Part shown: positions 49,563 to 60,366 of the stretch, piece after piece
Layout of the letters: every line of letters starts with the position of its first letter
How positions within the stretch are numbered: position 1 is the first letter of the stretch
DNA from: Phoenix dactylifera
Lineage: Eukaryota; Streptophyta; Magnoliopsida; Arecales; Arecaceae
DNA length: 64,000 nucleotides
Reading direction: 5' to 3'
NCBI RefSeq assembly: GCF_009389715.1
Contig: NC_052409.1
Coordinates: 5,507,775-5,571,774, forward strand
Notes under the pieces: generated by a model
Databases searched by the model: none
Told to the model about the DNA's origin: nothing
The model's input: only the letters and a program-made list of their open reading frames with translations
Made by a program: the position numbers and the translations under genes

Positions 49563-52500
49563 TCACTGCTCGATTGGGAGTCCATTCTGTATCCAAGCGG
49601 AATAACCACCTGCAATGTCTGTAATGCCTGTAAAACCCTGAGGAAATGAAAGAGTGTCTCAGTTCAGGGGCAATTACATGATTTCATGGCAACCAAAGAA
49701 ATATATTTCATGTTGAATGTCTTAGATCTCGTCGATATATGGTTCCACTGTTTGTAAATTGTCTGCTATTACGTGTACAAAGGCAAAGCATGTCGTTAAA
49801 CTTCTACTTACAGCAGATGAAAGTTCAGCTGTAGCCATGAGTGACAGTCTCCCACTCTGGCATCCCTACAGGCAAAAGGTGAAGAATTACCAAGAAGAAA
49901 AAGCCTTAAAGTAGCTTAAGTTGAGGGCAAGAATTGAAAAATTAGTACATGCAGACATACAATGATTATCTCATCATCCTTCCCAAAAACTTCTAGCACT
50001 TCCTTCAAGAAGTTAGGATTTTTTGTCTTCCCTACACCAGAAGGAGGAAGAAAATAAATGTGAAGATACTTTTTAAATGGTGAACCGCATAGAAAAAAAG
50101 AAAGAAAGATATGCCAGTAGTTTATCAACCAAAACTTGTCTGTAGGAATTTATAATAAAACCTACTGCAATATATATCTTCACTCGACCTTTTCTAAGGA
50201 TTTTGATCCACAATTGCAAATACTACAGTACCCAATAAATAAGCAGCTAAATGACATGCTCAAACAGCGGAATAAAATGTCCACTGGCTTCCACATGGTG
50301 AACCACTGATTTATATACCATTTTTACTCAAGACTTGTTTTAAGGATTTTGATCTAGAAAATACTACATTACCCAATAAATAAGCAGCTAAATGACATGC
50401 TGTAAGAACTGTATACAATCTTAAACCAGTATAAGAAGCATTGCTATATCTGCAGGCTTCCATATGGTGAAACGCCGATTTGTATACCCTAATGCTCGGT
50501 TCAGCATGCGGAGCAGGGTGCTTCCAAGTTTATCGCCCACTCGAATATTGGTAAATTGACAGTGTAGCATCCATTACTCTTATAGCATGATATAAGGAGA
50601 GAAACAAAACAACACCCATAACAACTCTAGGCTACAAAGATTGTAATGCTCTTTCATCATTACTTCTTAAATTCTGCATATATTCCTCTCCTAGATGTCT
50701 TTCATTCAGTGTCTTCTATTGCTGTCATCATTCACTTTGGGTGTGACATAAACCTGAATTCAAATAAATGCAATAGGAAATGCATTGGATATGAACATCT
50801 AACCTAGCTGAAATGCTGAATCTGCTCACAACAAATCTTCAAAAAATTTCATTTCTGGACTGGCTTCTATTTTTTTTCACAATGGAGCATTACTCGTACT
50901 ATTGTGCCAAGCAAAAGAATGCCCAGGAACTATGGATGATGCAGGCGTACCTCAGATTCAATTTTTAACTTCAATTTCTAAATCTCATGCTGCTCAAGTA
51001 AATTCCTCCAAGGCTCCAACAATTTGCTTACAATTGTTATTTTTCTTTCCATGAGAATATATTAGCAACTTGATCCCAAAACATGGAAATTAGGCTGTAG
51101 CATACTGTGGCCCCTACAATTCCTTCGGTTGTATATATCATTTAGGATAGATACAGATTCCTTACTTCTTCATAGTTCTTGTACAAAATCTTCATTTTAT
51201 TTCAGAAGAGCAGAGTAAAACATGGAAAGCACATTAATCTTGCATATGGTATTTGTTCTGTCTCATTAGAAGTGCCAATAAGACCTGATAAGACCAGATT
51301 CAAACATGGATATGTAACCAATCACAAGGTCTGAAGCATCTAAAAGCTCTTAGTCAAGTTGTCATAATCTAAATCTTGAGGAAGACCGTGCCATTCTTGA
51401 TGTCAGCGCAAGTACACTTCTCATGATTCCGATCTAATTAATATATATTAAAATCTGTCATTCTGGATATATATACCAACATAAATATGACTCTGATGCA
51501 GAATCTTTGGATGTTCTTCAAATATAAAACATGCATTCAGCTAGAGTGTACGAGGGGCCCCTTGGCCATTAAAAACAAATAGTGAGATCCAAAAAAAGTC
51601 TAAACCGAGCCTAAACTGGTCGACATATGAAAGATTCATTAAAATCTGGAGACTTCCTAATCTTAATTTCGCTTGGTTATGACTTATAAAGCTTAAAAGA
51701 GACCAGGAACAGAGCAGGAAGGAGAAGGGAGAACAAGGACAACCAATCAGATCAATTTAGATTATTATACAGAACAAGCACAGAAGCAGACTGATCATTG
51801 ACAATGAGTTTGGTGTAAAAAATGATTTATCCCTGCTTTGAAGTTGTAAATGTTAGGAAAAACAATAATGCACAAGAAGTATGTGTTCCGGTACCAAAGT
51901 ATAGAAGGCATGGTATGCCATACCAGTCCAAACCGAGCGATACAAGACGTCAGTACGGATACCGATGTCCAGTACAAGTACTGTACTGACACTCGATGCA
52001 CACAAAAAATTCCATACCATTACCGACACTATATATGCTAGTGTGGCACTAGTACAAGATCTGGTACCGAAATTATGAATCTTGATAGAAGGGTTTATAA
52101 ATCTATATTATTTGTGTTGTTTATGTAAACATAATCATGAAGATTTATCACTAGAGAATCGATAAAGAGAGCATCATCACAGGAGAAAACCAAAAGAAAA
52201 AGGGAATTATACTACATACTAAAAGCGAAGTACACGGAAAACATTGGTTAGCCAGGCATTACCTGACCCAACCTTGAGCATGTAAGGGATGTTTTTAGCA
52301 CCCACTGCATGGCCAGCATTGAACTCATCCACCGTCCTGAAAAACCATCCCATAATGCATCACTTCCTAATGTCATTTTCATTTTTTTTTCCCCGATGGA
52401 AAGAGTTGGCAGCCACCTATGACATCCTATTGTGATTACTGGAGAAAATTCTTCTGAAAAAAATCAGAAAAATGTCGACTGCACAAATATAACTATAGAT

Positions 52501-52980
52501 TAAGACATTTCTTTAATCATAATTACCTGACGTCCAGATAGCGATAACCAGCTTGAAGGAGCTCGTGCGCAACACGAACCGGCACCGATCTTGGGACCCC
52601 TATTTCTGGATTTCCATCGCTGCTTACAGATCTAATGCAGTAATCATAGTTCTCGAGAAAATTAGAATTAAAGAAAAAAAAGGAAGAAAACAGTAGCTTT
52701 TAGAAACTTAACAACCCGTCCCATTGAACTACAGTAGACCCCATACCTCAGGAAGCCTGGGCGACCGTTTTGTGCGCCGGAAACTGCATGCTGGTGTCCA
52801 GAATGCTTTGATGCCGAGAGAAACGTCGGCGACAGCGAAAGAAATCTATGAAACAGAGATTTGATGACAACCAATGCTAATAGAAGAAGAGAGTAGATAA
52901 AGAAGATGAACAGTTACAAACCTTTTGGGGGGTGGAGGAGAGAGGAGGACAGGAAGAGAGACGCGAGAGTAGGAGGCCAT
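49563..52980 (-). CDS. Single-domain rhodanese (thiosulfate sulfurtransferase), chloroplast type, STR14/15/16 group
   Basis: A sulfurtransferase-fold protein; relatives act in plastids and include the senescence/dark-induced SEN1/DIN1. Seven exons on the minus strand: 52922-52980, 52747-52845, 52527-52631, 52263-52336, 49961-50031, 49812-49865 and 49563-49637. They sum to 537 nt (178 aa plus stop) in one frame with GT-AG ends. Residues 1 to about 65 are Ser/Arg-rich and transit-peptide-like (MASYSRVSLPVLLSPPPKR). The rhodanese domain follows: GVPRSVPVRVAHELLQAGYR, YLDVRTVDEFNAGHAVGAKN, KNPNFLKEVLEVFGKDDEII, the active loop GCQSGRLS with the catalytic Cys at about residue 138, and ITDIAGGYSAWIQNGLP. 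The short coding exons fall below usual ORF cut-offs. Intron 4 (50032-52262) is large and holds a MITE and a local duplication. Confidence 0.93.
50196..50404. repeat. Imperfect tandem duplication (about 141-146 bp period) in rhodanese intron 4
   Basis: AAGGATTTTGATC and the longer word CCCAATAAATAAGCAGCTAA, followed by ATGACATGC, appear at 50196-50270 and again at 50342-50400. The flanking CTTCCACATGGTGAA and CTTCCATATGGTGAA words also repeat, which shows that the whole segment was duplicated. Confidence 0.75.
51873..52084. mobile_element. 212-bp hAT-like MITE in rhodanese intron 4 (GGTACC family)
   Basis: The left end, CAAGAAGTATGTGTTCCGGT followed by ACC, and the complement of the right end, CAAGATTCATAATTTCGGTA followed by CC, form a terminal inverted repeat. 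The interior has GTAC-rich words on both strands. A target duplication is not clear (ATAATGCA against ATAGAAGG). Confidence 0.6.
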
Positions 52981-53454
52981 TGTACTGATCTTCTTTTGGT
53001 TAAGTTGGTAAGAATGGAATGGAAGAAGAGAAGGCAGTGGAGTGGAAGTGAATGGGGAATAGGACGGTGCGGGGTTGTGCGTGACGCCATTGAGGTAGCT
53101 TTTATTCTTTGTTACGTTGTGGATCAGGGGGATGAGGCCTCGGGCAAGTTGCCGTGTATAGCGTCCGGTTCGTTTTTGTTAAGGAAAAGGACGGAGATGG
53201 CGTTGTTGGTATTGAATAGTGAAGTGACGTTTTTATTAGTAGAACTGGGCGGAGTACTGTCAGCTTGCTTGTGCTGAACTGGGTCAATAGGGATAAAGAC
53301 CGTCCCAAAAGATCAGAAGATATTAATTAAATTTTTTTATTTTTTTAAAATTATTTATGAACTATTTAATACATAGCTCATATGAACTAAATATATGTGT
53401 ACACATTTCACATATTTTCTCTATTTAAATTCTGATATTTTTGCCAAGTTAAAA
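52981..53454. other. Region upstream of the rhodanese gene
   Basis: Candidate promoter of the rhodanese gene, which reads leftward from 52980. A plus-strand ORF of 123 codons (52906-53277) overlaps the first exon antisense and has no recognisable domain. Confidence 0.4.
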
Positions 53455-53700
53455 TTTTAAATCTATTCAAATCTAATCACAATAACTGTAATCAGCTTAT
53501 GGTCAACCTTAATGAACATGTGCTGCAGTGTCTCCTATTCCACATACAGATTTGCTTTGATATTATTTGTGACAATTTAGGAACTTATCCAAAAAACCTA
53601 GCTGAAAAGTATTATTTAGATCTTTGGTTCCGTATAACCACCCAAAATTTACCTAATGCATAATCAATACGAGACTAAATATATGTCCGTGCGGATCCTT
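53455..53700. repeat. Dispersed repeat copy 2 (relative of 17036-17260)
   Basis: It shares TTCAAATCTAATCACAA and CTTAATGAACATGTG with copy 1, then AAAGTATTATTTAGATC and TTTGGTTCCGTATA. The last 40 bp include CGAGACTAAATA where copy 1 has the CCGATGTGGGACTAAACA word, so the USE-like motif has decayed here. Confidence 0.6.
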
Positions 53701-55317
53701 ACACTTGATGCCTGGACTTGATAGTGGCAAATAGTAGATCTATTATCCAGCAAAAAGTATTTTTATTCGTCTTTGCCCAAATCTTATCTAGAATATTCAT
53801 TGGGGCATGATACAATTCCTGCAGAAATTGGTGGACTGGCTCATCTAGCTCGTATTTTTGTAAGGGTCTGCTCAAGTTCTAGCCTAAAGAAGATCTATAA
53901 AGATTATTTTTCCCTTTCTACAAAATTGCTGGAGGAAAATTTAGTCCAATCCCACAGGATTACCAAAGAGGTTCTAACATAACTCTCAAATAGGCCGGAC
54001 TTTCCTTGCTTTGCAACTATCTAATACTCCTCCAGAAGAAATAGCTTCTTTCTGTTTACATTTGGCCTTCTTCTGTGCACTTGTATATGTTTCAGCGGGT
54101 GTCCGGCCTATACTCTTTTCTAGTAATACTTATTGACAAAATGAAGGGAGAAAGTATGCAAGCCATAACACTGAAGCTACCCCACAGCAATTATTGAAAG
54201 ATGCGCTCTCTATGCACCATTCTTTTTTTTTTTTTGCCTGTTCCATTTGATCTTTCTGTTTCAGCTCACAAGTCCTGCAAAGTTCTGTGATGAATGTGGT
54301 ACTGAGAGTTTAGGAATCTGATGAGCTGGCTCTTAGTACATTAATTTCTTATCTCCCGTTCTGCTGTATTTTTTTTTTTGGATGGAAAATGGAGGAACTG
54401 AGAAGCTTCCCCCAATTTATTATAAAAGTATCAAAAAAATACAGTAACGATGTACAAGTATAAAAATTACAGTTCTGTTGTAAATTATAGGGGAAATGCA
54501 AGTTGCTTGGTGTCTACTTTGGCTTTTCTAAACATTGAGGAAGCTGTTTTTTTTCTGGTTCTTGTTGTTTTAGTCATTGTACATGTTTCTCCCACCTTTA
54601 GCTTCATAAATATAATTTGATTTAAGTATGGCACAAAATAACTATAGTTCAAAAACATTTTACTTTTATCAGGGTAATTTTATATAATTCTGCAATGTCT
54701 CAAGCTAGGATAAGTAAAATCGAAAATGATAATAATCACCAAGCCAGCCCATGTTTGTTAATTGCGAGTAATGGACATTGATCTTAAGGACTTCCTGAAC
54801 CTACAATCAAGCCATCTATGCAAAAAAAAAAGATGAACTTCTAACCCTATCTTCTTGTTGAATGATGGCAAGGAGTTGAGACATACCATTCTCTGGCTTG
54901 TCCCATGAATTATGATCCCCCTCGCAGCTGAAAAAACTCACATCATGATTTGGACTATAGAAGGAGGATTTTCTGAAGCTAGACCAATTAACGACATGGG
55001 GTCTGCTAACCCAATGGTGGTGGAATCCAAGCTCTTCTTCGAATTCTACCTATTGCTTTGCATGGTATCTCGTTGCACCCTCCAGCCATGCGCTCAAGTC
55101 TAAGTGCGATTCTTGCATAACATAACCAAAATGTTTTGTAGAGATCTCTCCCACCAACTATCTATCTAGACTCTAGTGTGACAAACTCACAATTTACTAA
55201 TATATGTTAATTTGATGGAGGAAATCATCCTAGAAGTATTATTTCATTGTCATGACATCTAGTGTTGCATGTAAATGATGATTTGCGTAGGATTCAGAAA
55301 CAGGAGTGAAAGGGCAC
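53701..55317. other. Gene-free stretch with a short inverted repeat
   Basis: AT-rich, with no recognisable coding sequence. A perfect 11-bp inverted repeat (ATAGGCCGGAC at 53990-54000 and its complement at 54101-54111) brackets 100 bp and may be the trace of a very small MITE. Confidence 0.5.
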
Positions 55318-56050
55318 TGTTGAGGGAAAAATGGTTTGCCCCGAAGCACATGGGCACACTGCCGGCACGTGAAACTAGGCACCCGACCTCACGGCGCGCC
55401 CGATCTCAAGGCGCCCGATCTCAAGACGCCTGACCAGGTCAGAGAACGAGGCAAACTCCTCCACTCTGCCGGGAACCAAGCCTTCCAGGGCCCCGTCCCG
55501 CGATCTTCGTCTAAACGACTGTCAACAATAAATGCGCATGCTATTCATGGATCTCCGGCTTACTCAACAATAAAGCGCATGTTCTCTACGGATCTCCGGT
55601 TTACTCAACAATAAATGCACATGCTCTCCACGGATCTCCGGCTTACTCAAAATCTCATGCCATCCACGGCAACCAGTTGACTCACTCAACTCCGTCCAGT
55701 CATCCACGACACTTCATTAATTCAGACGGTCACGTCCAATCATGATGGTAACTCACATAATTCACCCAGTCACATCACAGGTAACCCTGTACTCCTCTTA
55801 TAAAAGAGAAACCTCTTCCTCCGGAGGGGGGATTCAGATCCTGACTCTAAAGCTCTTATACACAATTTATTTTCTTCTCAAAAGAGAGCCTCTCTGACTT
55901 AAGCATCGGAGAGCCGGCGCCGGAAACCCGGCCATCGGCTTCTTTTTGCAGGTCCCCCGGAGGACACAACCTGCCGACGTACCATCCGCACTGGAGCTCC
56001 TCCTCCTCAGCCAGTAGCTTGACCCGACACCGACCTTTCCGTTGGGAGGG
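55318..56050 (+). mobile_element. Gypsy-type LTR remnant with a 42-bp triple repeat and a TATA box
   Basis: It starts TGTTGAGGGAAA. Three copies of a 41-45-bp unit (CAACAATAAA...GATCTCCGG) lie at 55523-55650. TATAAAAG sits at 55799-55806, followed by a short leader, then CTGACTTAAGCATCGGAG and GCAGGTCCCCCGGAGGA, wording typical of Ty3/gypsy LTR R-U5 regions. Sequence right after (CTGGAGCTCC... and a PPT-like GTTGGGAGGG at 56041-56050) leads into a TRIM-type LTR. No coding region is present. Confidence 0.65.
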
Positions 56051-56056
56051 TGACGC

Positions 56057-56322
56057 TGTGGGAATAAAAGGCCTCGAACTTAGTCCCACATCAACTGAAT
56101 AGCGGAAAGGTCTGCGCCTTAAATGAAGGGAAAAGTCTTTTTCCTTGCGAGGCGCCTTTTGTCGAGTAAAACCGTCTCGGAGCGCGTAAGTAACCCCGGA
56201 GCGCGTAAGTAACCCCAGAGCGCACAATATCTCGCACAATATCTCGCAAGGGACACAGTTGTTCCTCTATTCCAATTCGGTGGGGACGAAGGTCTAAGGT
56301 CGAAGGAGCCCTGACCTCATCA
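56057..56322 (+). mobile_element. TRIM-family LTR, diverged relative of the LTRs at 22.2-22.8 kb
   Basis: It shares, in order, AGTCCCACATC (56082-56092), AGCGGAAAGGTCTG, GAGGCGCCTTTTG, AAAACCGT and ACAATATCTCGC with the TRIM LTRs, and the PPT-like stretch just before it (CGACCTTTCCGTTGGGAGGG) matches the TRIM internal end. It ends in CTCATCA. Internal duplications (GGAGCGCGTAAGTAACCCC twice, ACAATATCTCGC twice) are unique to this copy. Confidence 0.7.
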
Positions 56323-57609
56323 ACCTATATTACTCAAATTTAATAACAATGAGAACTTTATAGTCAAACCTTATTAGTCTCTCGATCGTAGCACAATTAT
56401 CTAAGATACCATGGCGGAGTAAACAATAGAAGGAAGATAAGGAGACCTTTCCAAGGCCACCCCTTTGAGTCACTTCCTTATATAAGAGATGCAGATCCAT
56501 CTCTTCTACTCGTAACGCAGGGTTCCTTCTCCATCAAAGAAAAAGATATCATCAAAGCCCTAATGCATATAAACAAAAATATATAAGAGAATCAAAAGCA
56601 TGTCAAGTCCTGCATACGTGAACTTAATTAGTGCCAATAGAAGAGTGGAAATGGCGCAGGGAGTCCATAAAAAGGGCTTCATCGTTGACGTACTTCTTCA
56701 TGGGAGTGAAGTGGAGGAGGGTAGACGTTTTCCTTCACCATCTCCACCACCATAGCCCTTTTCTCTTCCATCTCTCTCATTCCCACCTCCTCCATTCCCA
56801 TCTCCTTCCCCTCCCCCATCACGCTAAACGAACTAGACGAGACGAGTGGAGACAAAAATGGCAAGCCAGATGCTGAACTGATTAAAGTGAAATGGTGGTG
56901 AGAGAACTGTTAGCGAGTGGAGGTGGTAGTTAAGGCCAGTGCTTTCCAGCCTCCATAACAAACCAAAAATCCATGGAAAGAAAGGAGGAACGGGTTAATT
57001 AAACGTGGGGAAACCCACCCCTACCCTCACCAGCGATTGCTAATAGACATGTAGATTTCTAACGGCTAGTTTTTTTTTTTTTTTCCAACTTTAGAACAGC
57101 ACATTTGTAATTTAGTATGTAAGTAATGACTAAATTTACAACATTTCTTCTGACCCTCTGGTAAAATCTTAGCAGCCAATAGTCAATAATCTCAGGCCGG
57201 AGGTAACCTCTACAATATCATCTCATTAATCTCTGCAATATCTTTTGTGCAACCTCTACAATTTTCATCTCTTTAATCAGCTAAGACTTTCCTATCATTT
57301 TTGTGGAGTTACAAGATTTCTCTCTCCTCACCTTTTCAAAATTCTAGGACGTGACGAAGTTACCCGTGGTTTCAAATTTCTTACCAGGTTAAAAAGGAAC
57401 GTAGCCAGCCCAAAATCTATGGACTAATGAAACACAGTAACAGTGGGAAAAGCCCAGGCTCCGTTTTCGCCACCTTACACAGATGTACGTGTTTCCTGAG
57501 TACCATGCAAGCCTGGTACGTGTTCCTTTAGTGAGTCCCACCTGTTGCCTAATAACAAGGTTGGAAGCCGTTGATGCTCTTGTATCGCAAGGGGTTCAGA
57601 CCGGCCCAT
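56323..57609. other. Gene-free stretch between LTR and LINE debris
   Basis: A His/Pro-rich ORF near 56700 is a CT/CA-rich low-complexity artefact. I see no gene, RNA or clear element here. Confidence 0.5.
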
Positions 57610-58700
57610 CGGTTTTTTTTTTCCCCACTAAACCAGGTGATCTATATAACACGTGTACGGATGCACCCAATAAAGTCGGAAAACAAAATGTCCCGGAGCT
57701 CCCGAGGCAGCTCCCCGTCCCCTACCCATAGGGTACTACTGGCATGGTTAGCCATATACGTGGCCACCCAATCGATCCGCAGCCCTGTTGGCTTCTCTAA
57801 ACACAGCTTCGTCTGGACCACCCCTCCATCCCTCATCATCATCCATATATCGCGGATCAAGGGATGGTCGGCAGCACCGACCCTCTGACCTCCTTGGATC
57901 CAACTAATGACCGTAGCCGAGTCACCCTCCAAAATAACTGATCTAGCTGAGAGCACACGCTGAGCGTGTCGAATACCCGCCCAGGCAGCACTCAGCTCCG
58001 CTCCAGGAACCGTGCCGTCAAATAACAGACAGCCCCCCACCGCCACAACCCTAGAGCTCGGGTCCCGAATAACGAAACCTGCTCCACCCTTTGTGCCACC
58101 ATCCAGCACCGACCCATCAAAATTGACCTTGAGGAAGCTTGGGGGTGGGGGCTCCCAGGTGAAAAACACCATGTGAGAAGCTGCCGAGGCAGAAAGGGAA
58201 CCCCAGATATTCCGAGCTATCAAAAGTCGATCTAAGGAGGAAGCACGACTAATCTCTACCGCCTGCGCCCGGGCGCTCTCTGCCACGAGCCTTGGCGACA
58301 TGCTCTGCTCACCAAAGGTTCGAGCATTCCTTGCCAGCCATGTCTGGTATGCTGTGCAGGTCGCTCTAACCGCCTCTTGTTGTGTCAACGGGTTGCCCGA
58401 CCACCAACGGATGGTTCGTAAGAACTGGTCCCCCCGAGACCAACCCTCCCATAGCAGCCCCGCCGCACGCCACGCCGCCCTTGCCCATGTGCACTGAAAT
58501 AGTGCATGGTCCACCGACTCATCGGCTCTGCATGCCCCGCACTCAGGGGGCATCCTCAAGCCCCATTCGCTCAGTAATGCTCTCGTCGGAAGCCGATCCC
58601 AGACGACTTTTCATAAAAACAGTGCGACCCTCGGGTGGAGGCCTAAGCGCCAGACCCAGGCATACTCCGGTCCTGGCTCATGCTCTGGGCATTGTATTTG
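57610..58700 (-). pseudogene. 5'-truncated LINE 3' end: zinc-knuckle plus RNase H domain
   Basis: On the minus strand the reading starts in a zf-RVT segment (WRLGLHPRVALFL, one TGA in place of Trp near 58610), then CGACRADESVDHALFQC. A clean 305-codon frame (57642-58559) follows with an RNase H-like domain. The four acidic positions are visible: VNFDGSV, GAELSAAW, LEGDSATV and RIDWVATYMANH. It ends in RTRVI and then a poly(A)-type tail (poly-T on the plus strand at 57610-57619). The upstream reverse transcriptase and endonuclease are absent, as in a 5'-truncated insertion. It is the best preserved of five related copies in the window. Confidence 0.85.
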
Positions 58701-58752
58701 GCCCAGCCATTTTTGGGCCAAGCATCGTGTGCGATGCACGTGCAAGAGGCAC

Positions 58753-58789
58753 GGAAGAAGACTCCCACTCCGACTGGGAGTCTTCTTCC
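58753..58789. repeat. Perfect 15-bp hairpin with 7-nt loop
   Basis: GGAAGAAGACTCCCA (58753-58767) is followed by a 7-base loop and its exact complement (58775-58789). It lies between the truncated LINE 5' end and the leader of the CRAL-TRIO gene. It could be a junction product or a regulatory stem; no run of T follows. Confidence 0.85.
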
Positions 58790-59156
58790 TCCCCGATTAT
58801 GCCGGAGATCCGAAGTTCATCGTGATCCAAAGACCAAATGGATAAGGCCGGTATTATCTATTTAAAGACCTCCTCCTCCTCGTTCGAGTTCACCCGAGAT
58901 CGAGCCAACGATCCCAAACTCCTCTCTCCTATTCTTCTTCTTCTCCTCTCTCCCTCTTCCGTGACCTTTCGAAGCTCGTTTTGAGCTGGCAATCGCCGGA
59001 TTTTTGACGGAAACGCGATGCCCTGTTTCCTCTGTTTTGATCGGCTGACCCTATCTTCCCCTCCATGCACGCCCATTTTCTTACACAATTATCTAACTCT
59101 AAATCCTCCAAAATCTTGTCTTTAGTACTTTCAGCAGGCTAGGGTTCTTGTGATCG

Positions 59157-59909
59157 ATGGAAGAAGAATTGTTAGTCCAAACTTTCAAAGTGCAGGGAAG
59201 AGACAAGCTTGGCAGGAAGCTTCTCCGCATCGTCGGCAAGCTTTTCCCAGGTTTTCTTCCTTCTACCGAACCAAATTATTTGGATCATTACGACCTTGGA
59301 TTTTTAATTCTGTTTCATAATTTCTTGCAGCCAAGATAGGAGAGCAGGCAGTGAAGAGGTACCTGGAGGGGAGGATATTTCCAGAGTTGGGTAGTAAACC
59401 CTTCTGTGTCGTCTATTTCCACACCGACGTCCGGCGATCGGAGAACTTCCCCGGCATCTCCACCATCCGGTTTATATACGAGGCTATCCCCGCCGCTATC
59501 CGGGATAACCTCGAGGCCGTCTATTTCGTCCACCCCGGCCTTTGCTCCCGACTCTTCCTCGCCGCCTTCGGCCGGTTGCTCTTCAGTTCCGAGTGAGGAA
59601 TAAAGCCACAATTCCTATAACAATCTTCTTTTACCAGCCAGACTAGGGTATAAAGTTTTTTTTTCTTTGGATGATGATAGGTTATATGGGAAGGTGAGGT
59701 ACGTGAGCCGGGTGGAGTACCTGTGGAAGCGAATGAGGAGGGGAGAGATGGAGGTGCCGGCATTCGTGCAGGAGCATGATGTAGAGCTGGAGGACCGTCC
59801 GCTGATGGATTACGGGCTGGAGAGAGATCGTCACTGCAGCAGCTTGCATGATGCTCCGGCCATGGACGTATCCGCGCGGTCCATGTACTCCCTCCGGTGT
59901 ATTTCATAG
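59157..59909 (+). CDS. Small CRAL-TRIO-type (GDAP2/BNIP2-like) protein
   Basis: Plant homologues carry a divergent CRAL-TRIO (SEC14-like) lipid-binding fold; the precise role is not known to me. Three exons: 59157-59250, 59331-59592 and 59681-59909, total 585 nt (194 aa plus stop), with GT-AG ends and consistent phases. The start MEEELLVQTFKVQGRDKLGR follows a CT-rich leader. The core domain covers about residues 5-150: GRDKLGRKLLRIVGKLFP, YLEGRIFPELGSKPFCVVY, RFIYEAIPAAIRDNLEAVYF, VHPGLCSRLFLAAFGRLLFS and KVRYVSRVEYLWKRMRRGE. The C-terminal 40 residues are charged and then Ser-rich, without a known domain. The gene is intact and lies head-away from the LINE remnant on its left. Confidence 0.9.
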
Positions 59910-60224
59910 AGGGACCTCCCGGATACGTGTTCTTCTTTTGGGTTGTTTTCTACTTCTACATGGAGGTGTTCCTGCTGCTGCTCGCCAGTCTTAAGCTTCT
60001 GCTGCAGTCCAAGTACTGCATGCATAATTAATGTTCATGTGTTGTGATGTATGATGCCCGAATAGCTCAAGTACAGTTTCTGGAAGGAGATTGTTTGGAC
60101 TCTAACATGAAATAAATGGTAAATAAATAAAATATATGCTGTTCTGGCTCATTCATCCATGGGTGAGGTCTGTCCTTGAATCCAGGGTTATCAATTGTGC
60201 TACAAGTTTGGTGTATCAAATGTT
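59910..60224. other. 3' flank of the CRAL-TRIO gene
   Basis: Likely 3' UTR. AATAAA-like words occur at about 60110-60130. Confidence 0.4.
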
Positions 60225-60297
60225 TGAGCCTGAGCTGGCTAGAGGACATTTTTCCTCTCCTGAGAGAAATCTAGTTTCAAATCCTGGGTGGCAAGCC

Positions 60298-60359
<62 letters not shown>
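60225..60359 (+). repeat. tRNA-like SINE remnant followed by (TA)n tail
   Basis: GAGCTGGCTAGAGGACA resembles an A box and TAGTTTCAAATCCTGGGTGG a B box, about 40 bp apart. A (TA)n run of about 60 bp (60298-60358) follows at once. A short tRNA-derived SINE with a simple-repeat tail would look like this; no target duplication was found. The microsatellite itself is certain. Confidence 0.4.

Positions 60360-60366
<7 letters not shown>

Noticed and set aside
55856-56239. 127-codon minus-strand ORF
   Set aside because: Runs antisense across two LTR fragments; no retroelement protein motif.
57382-58825. Plus-strand ORFs opposite the LINE remnant
   Set aside because: Antisense shadows of the RNase H frame.
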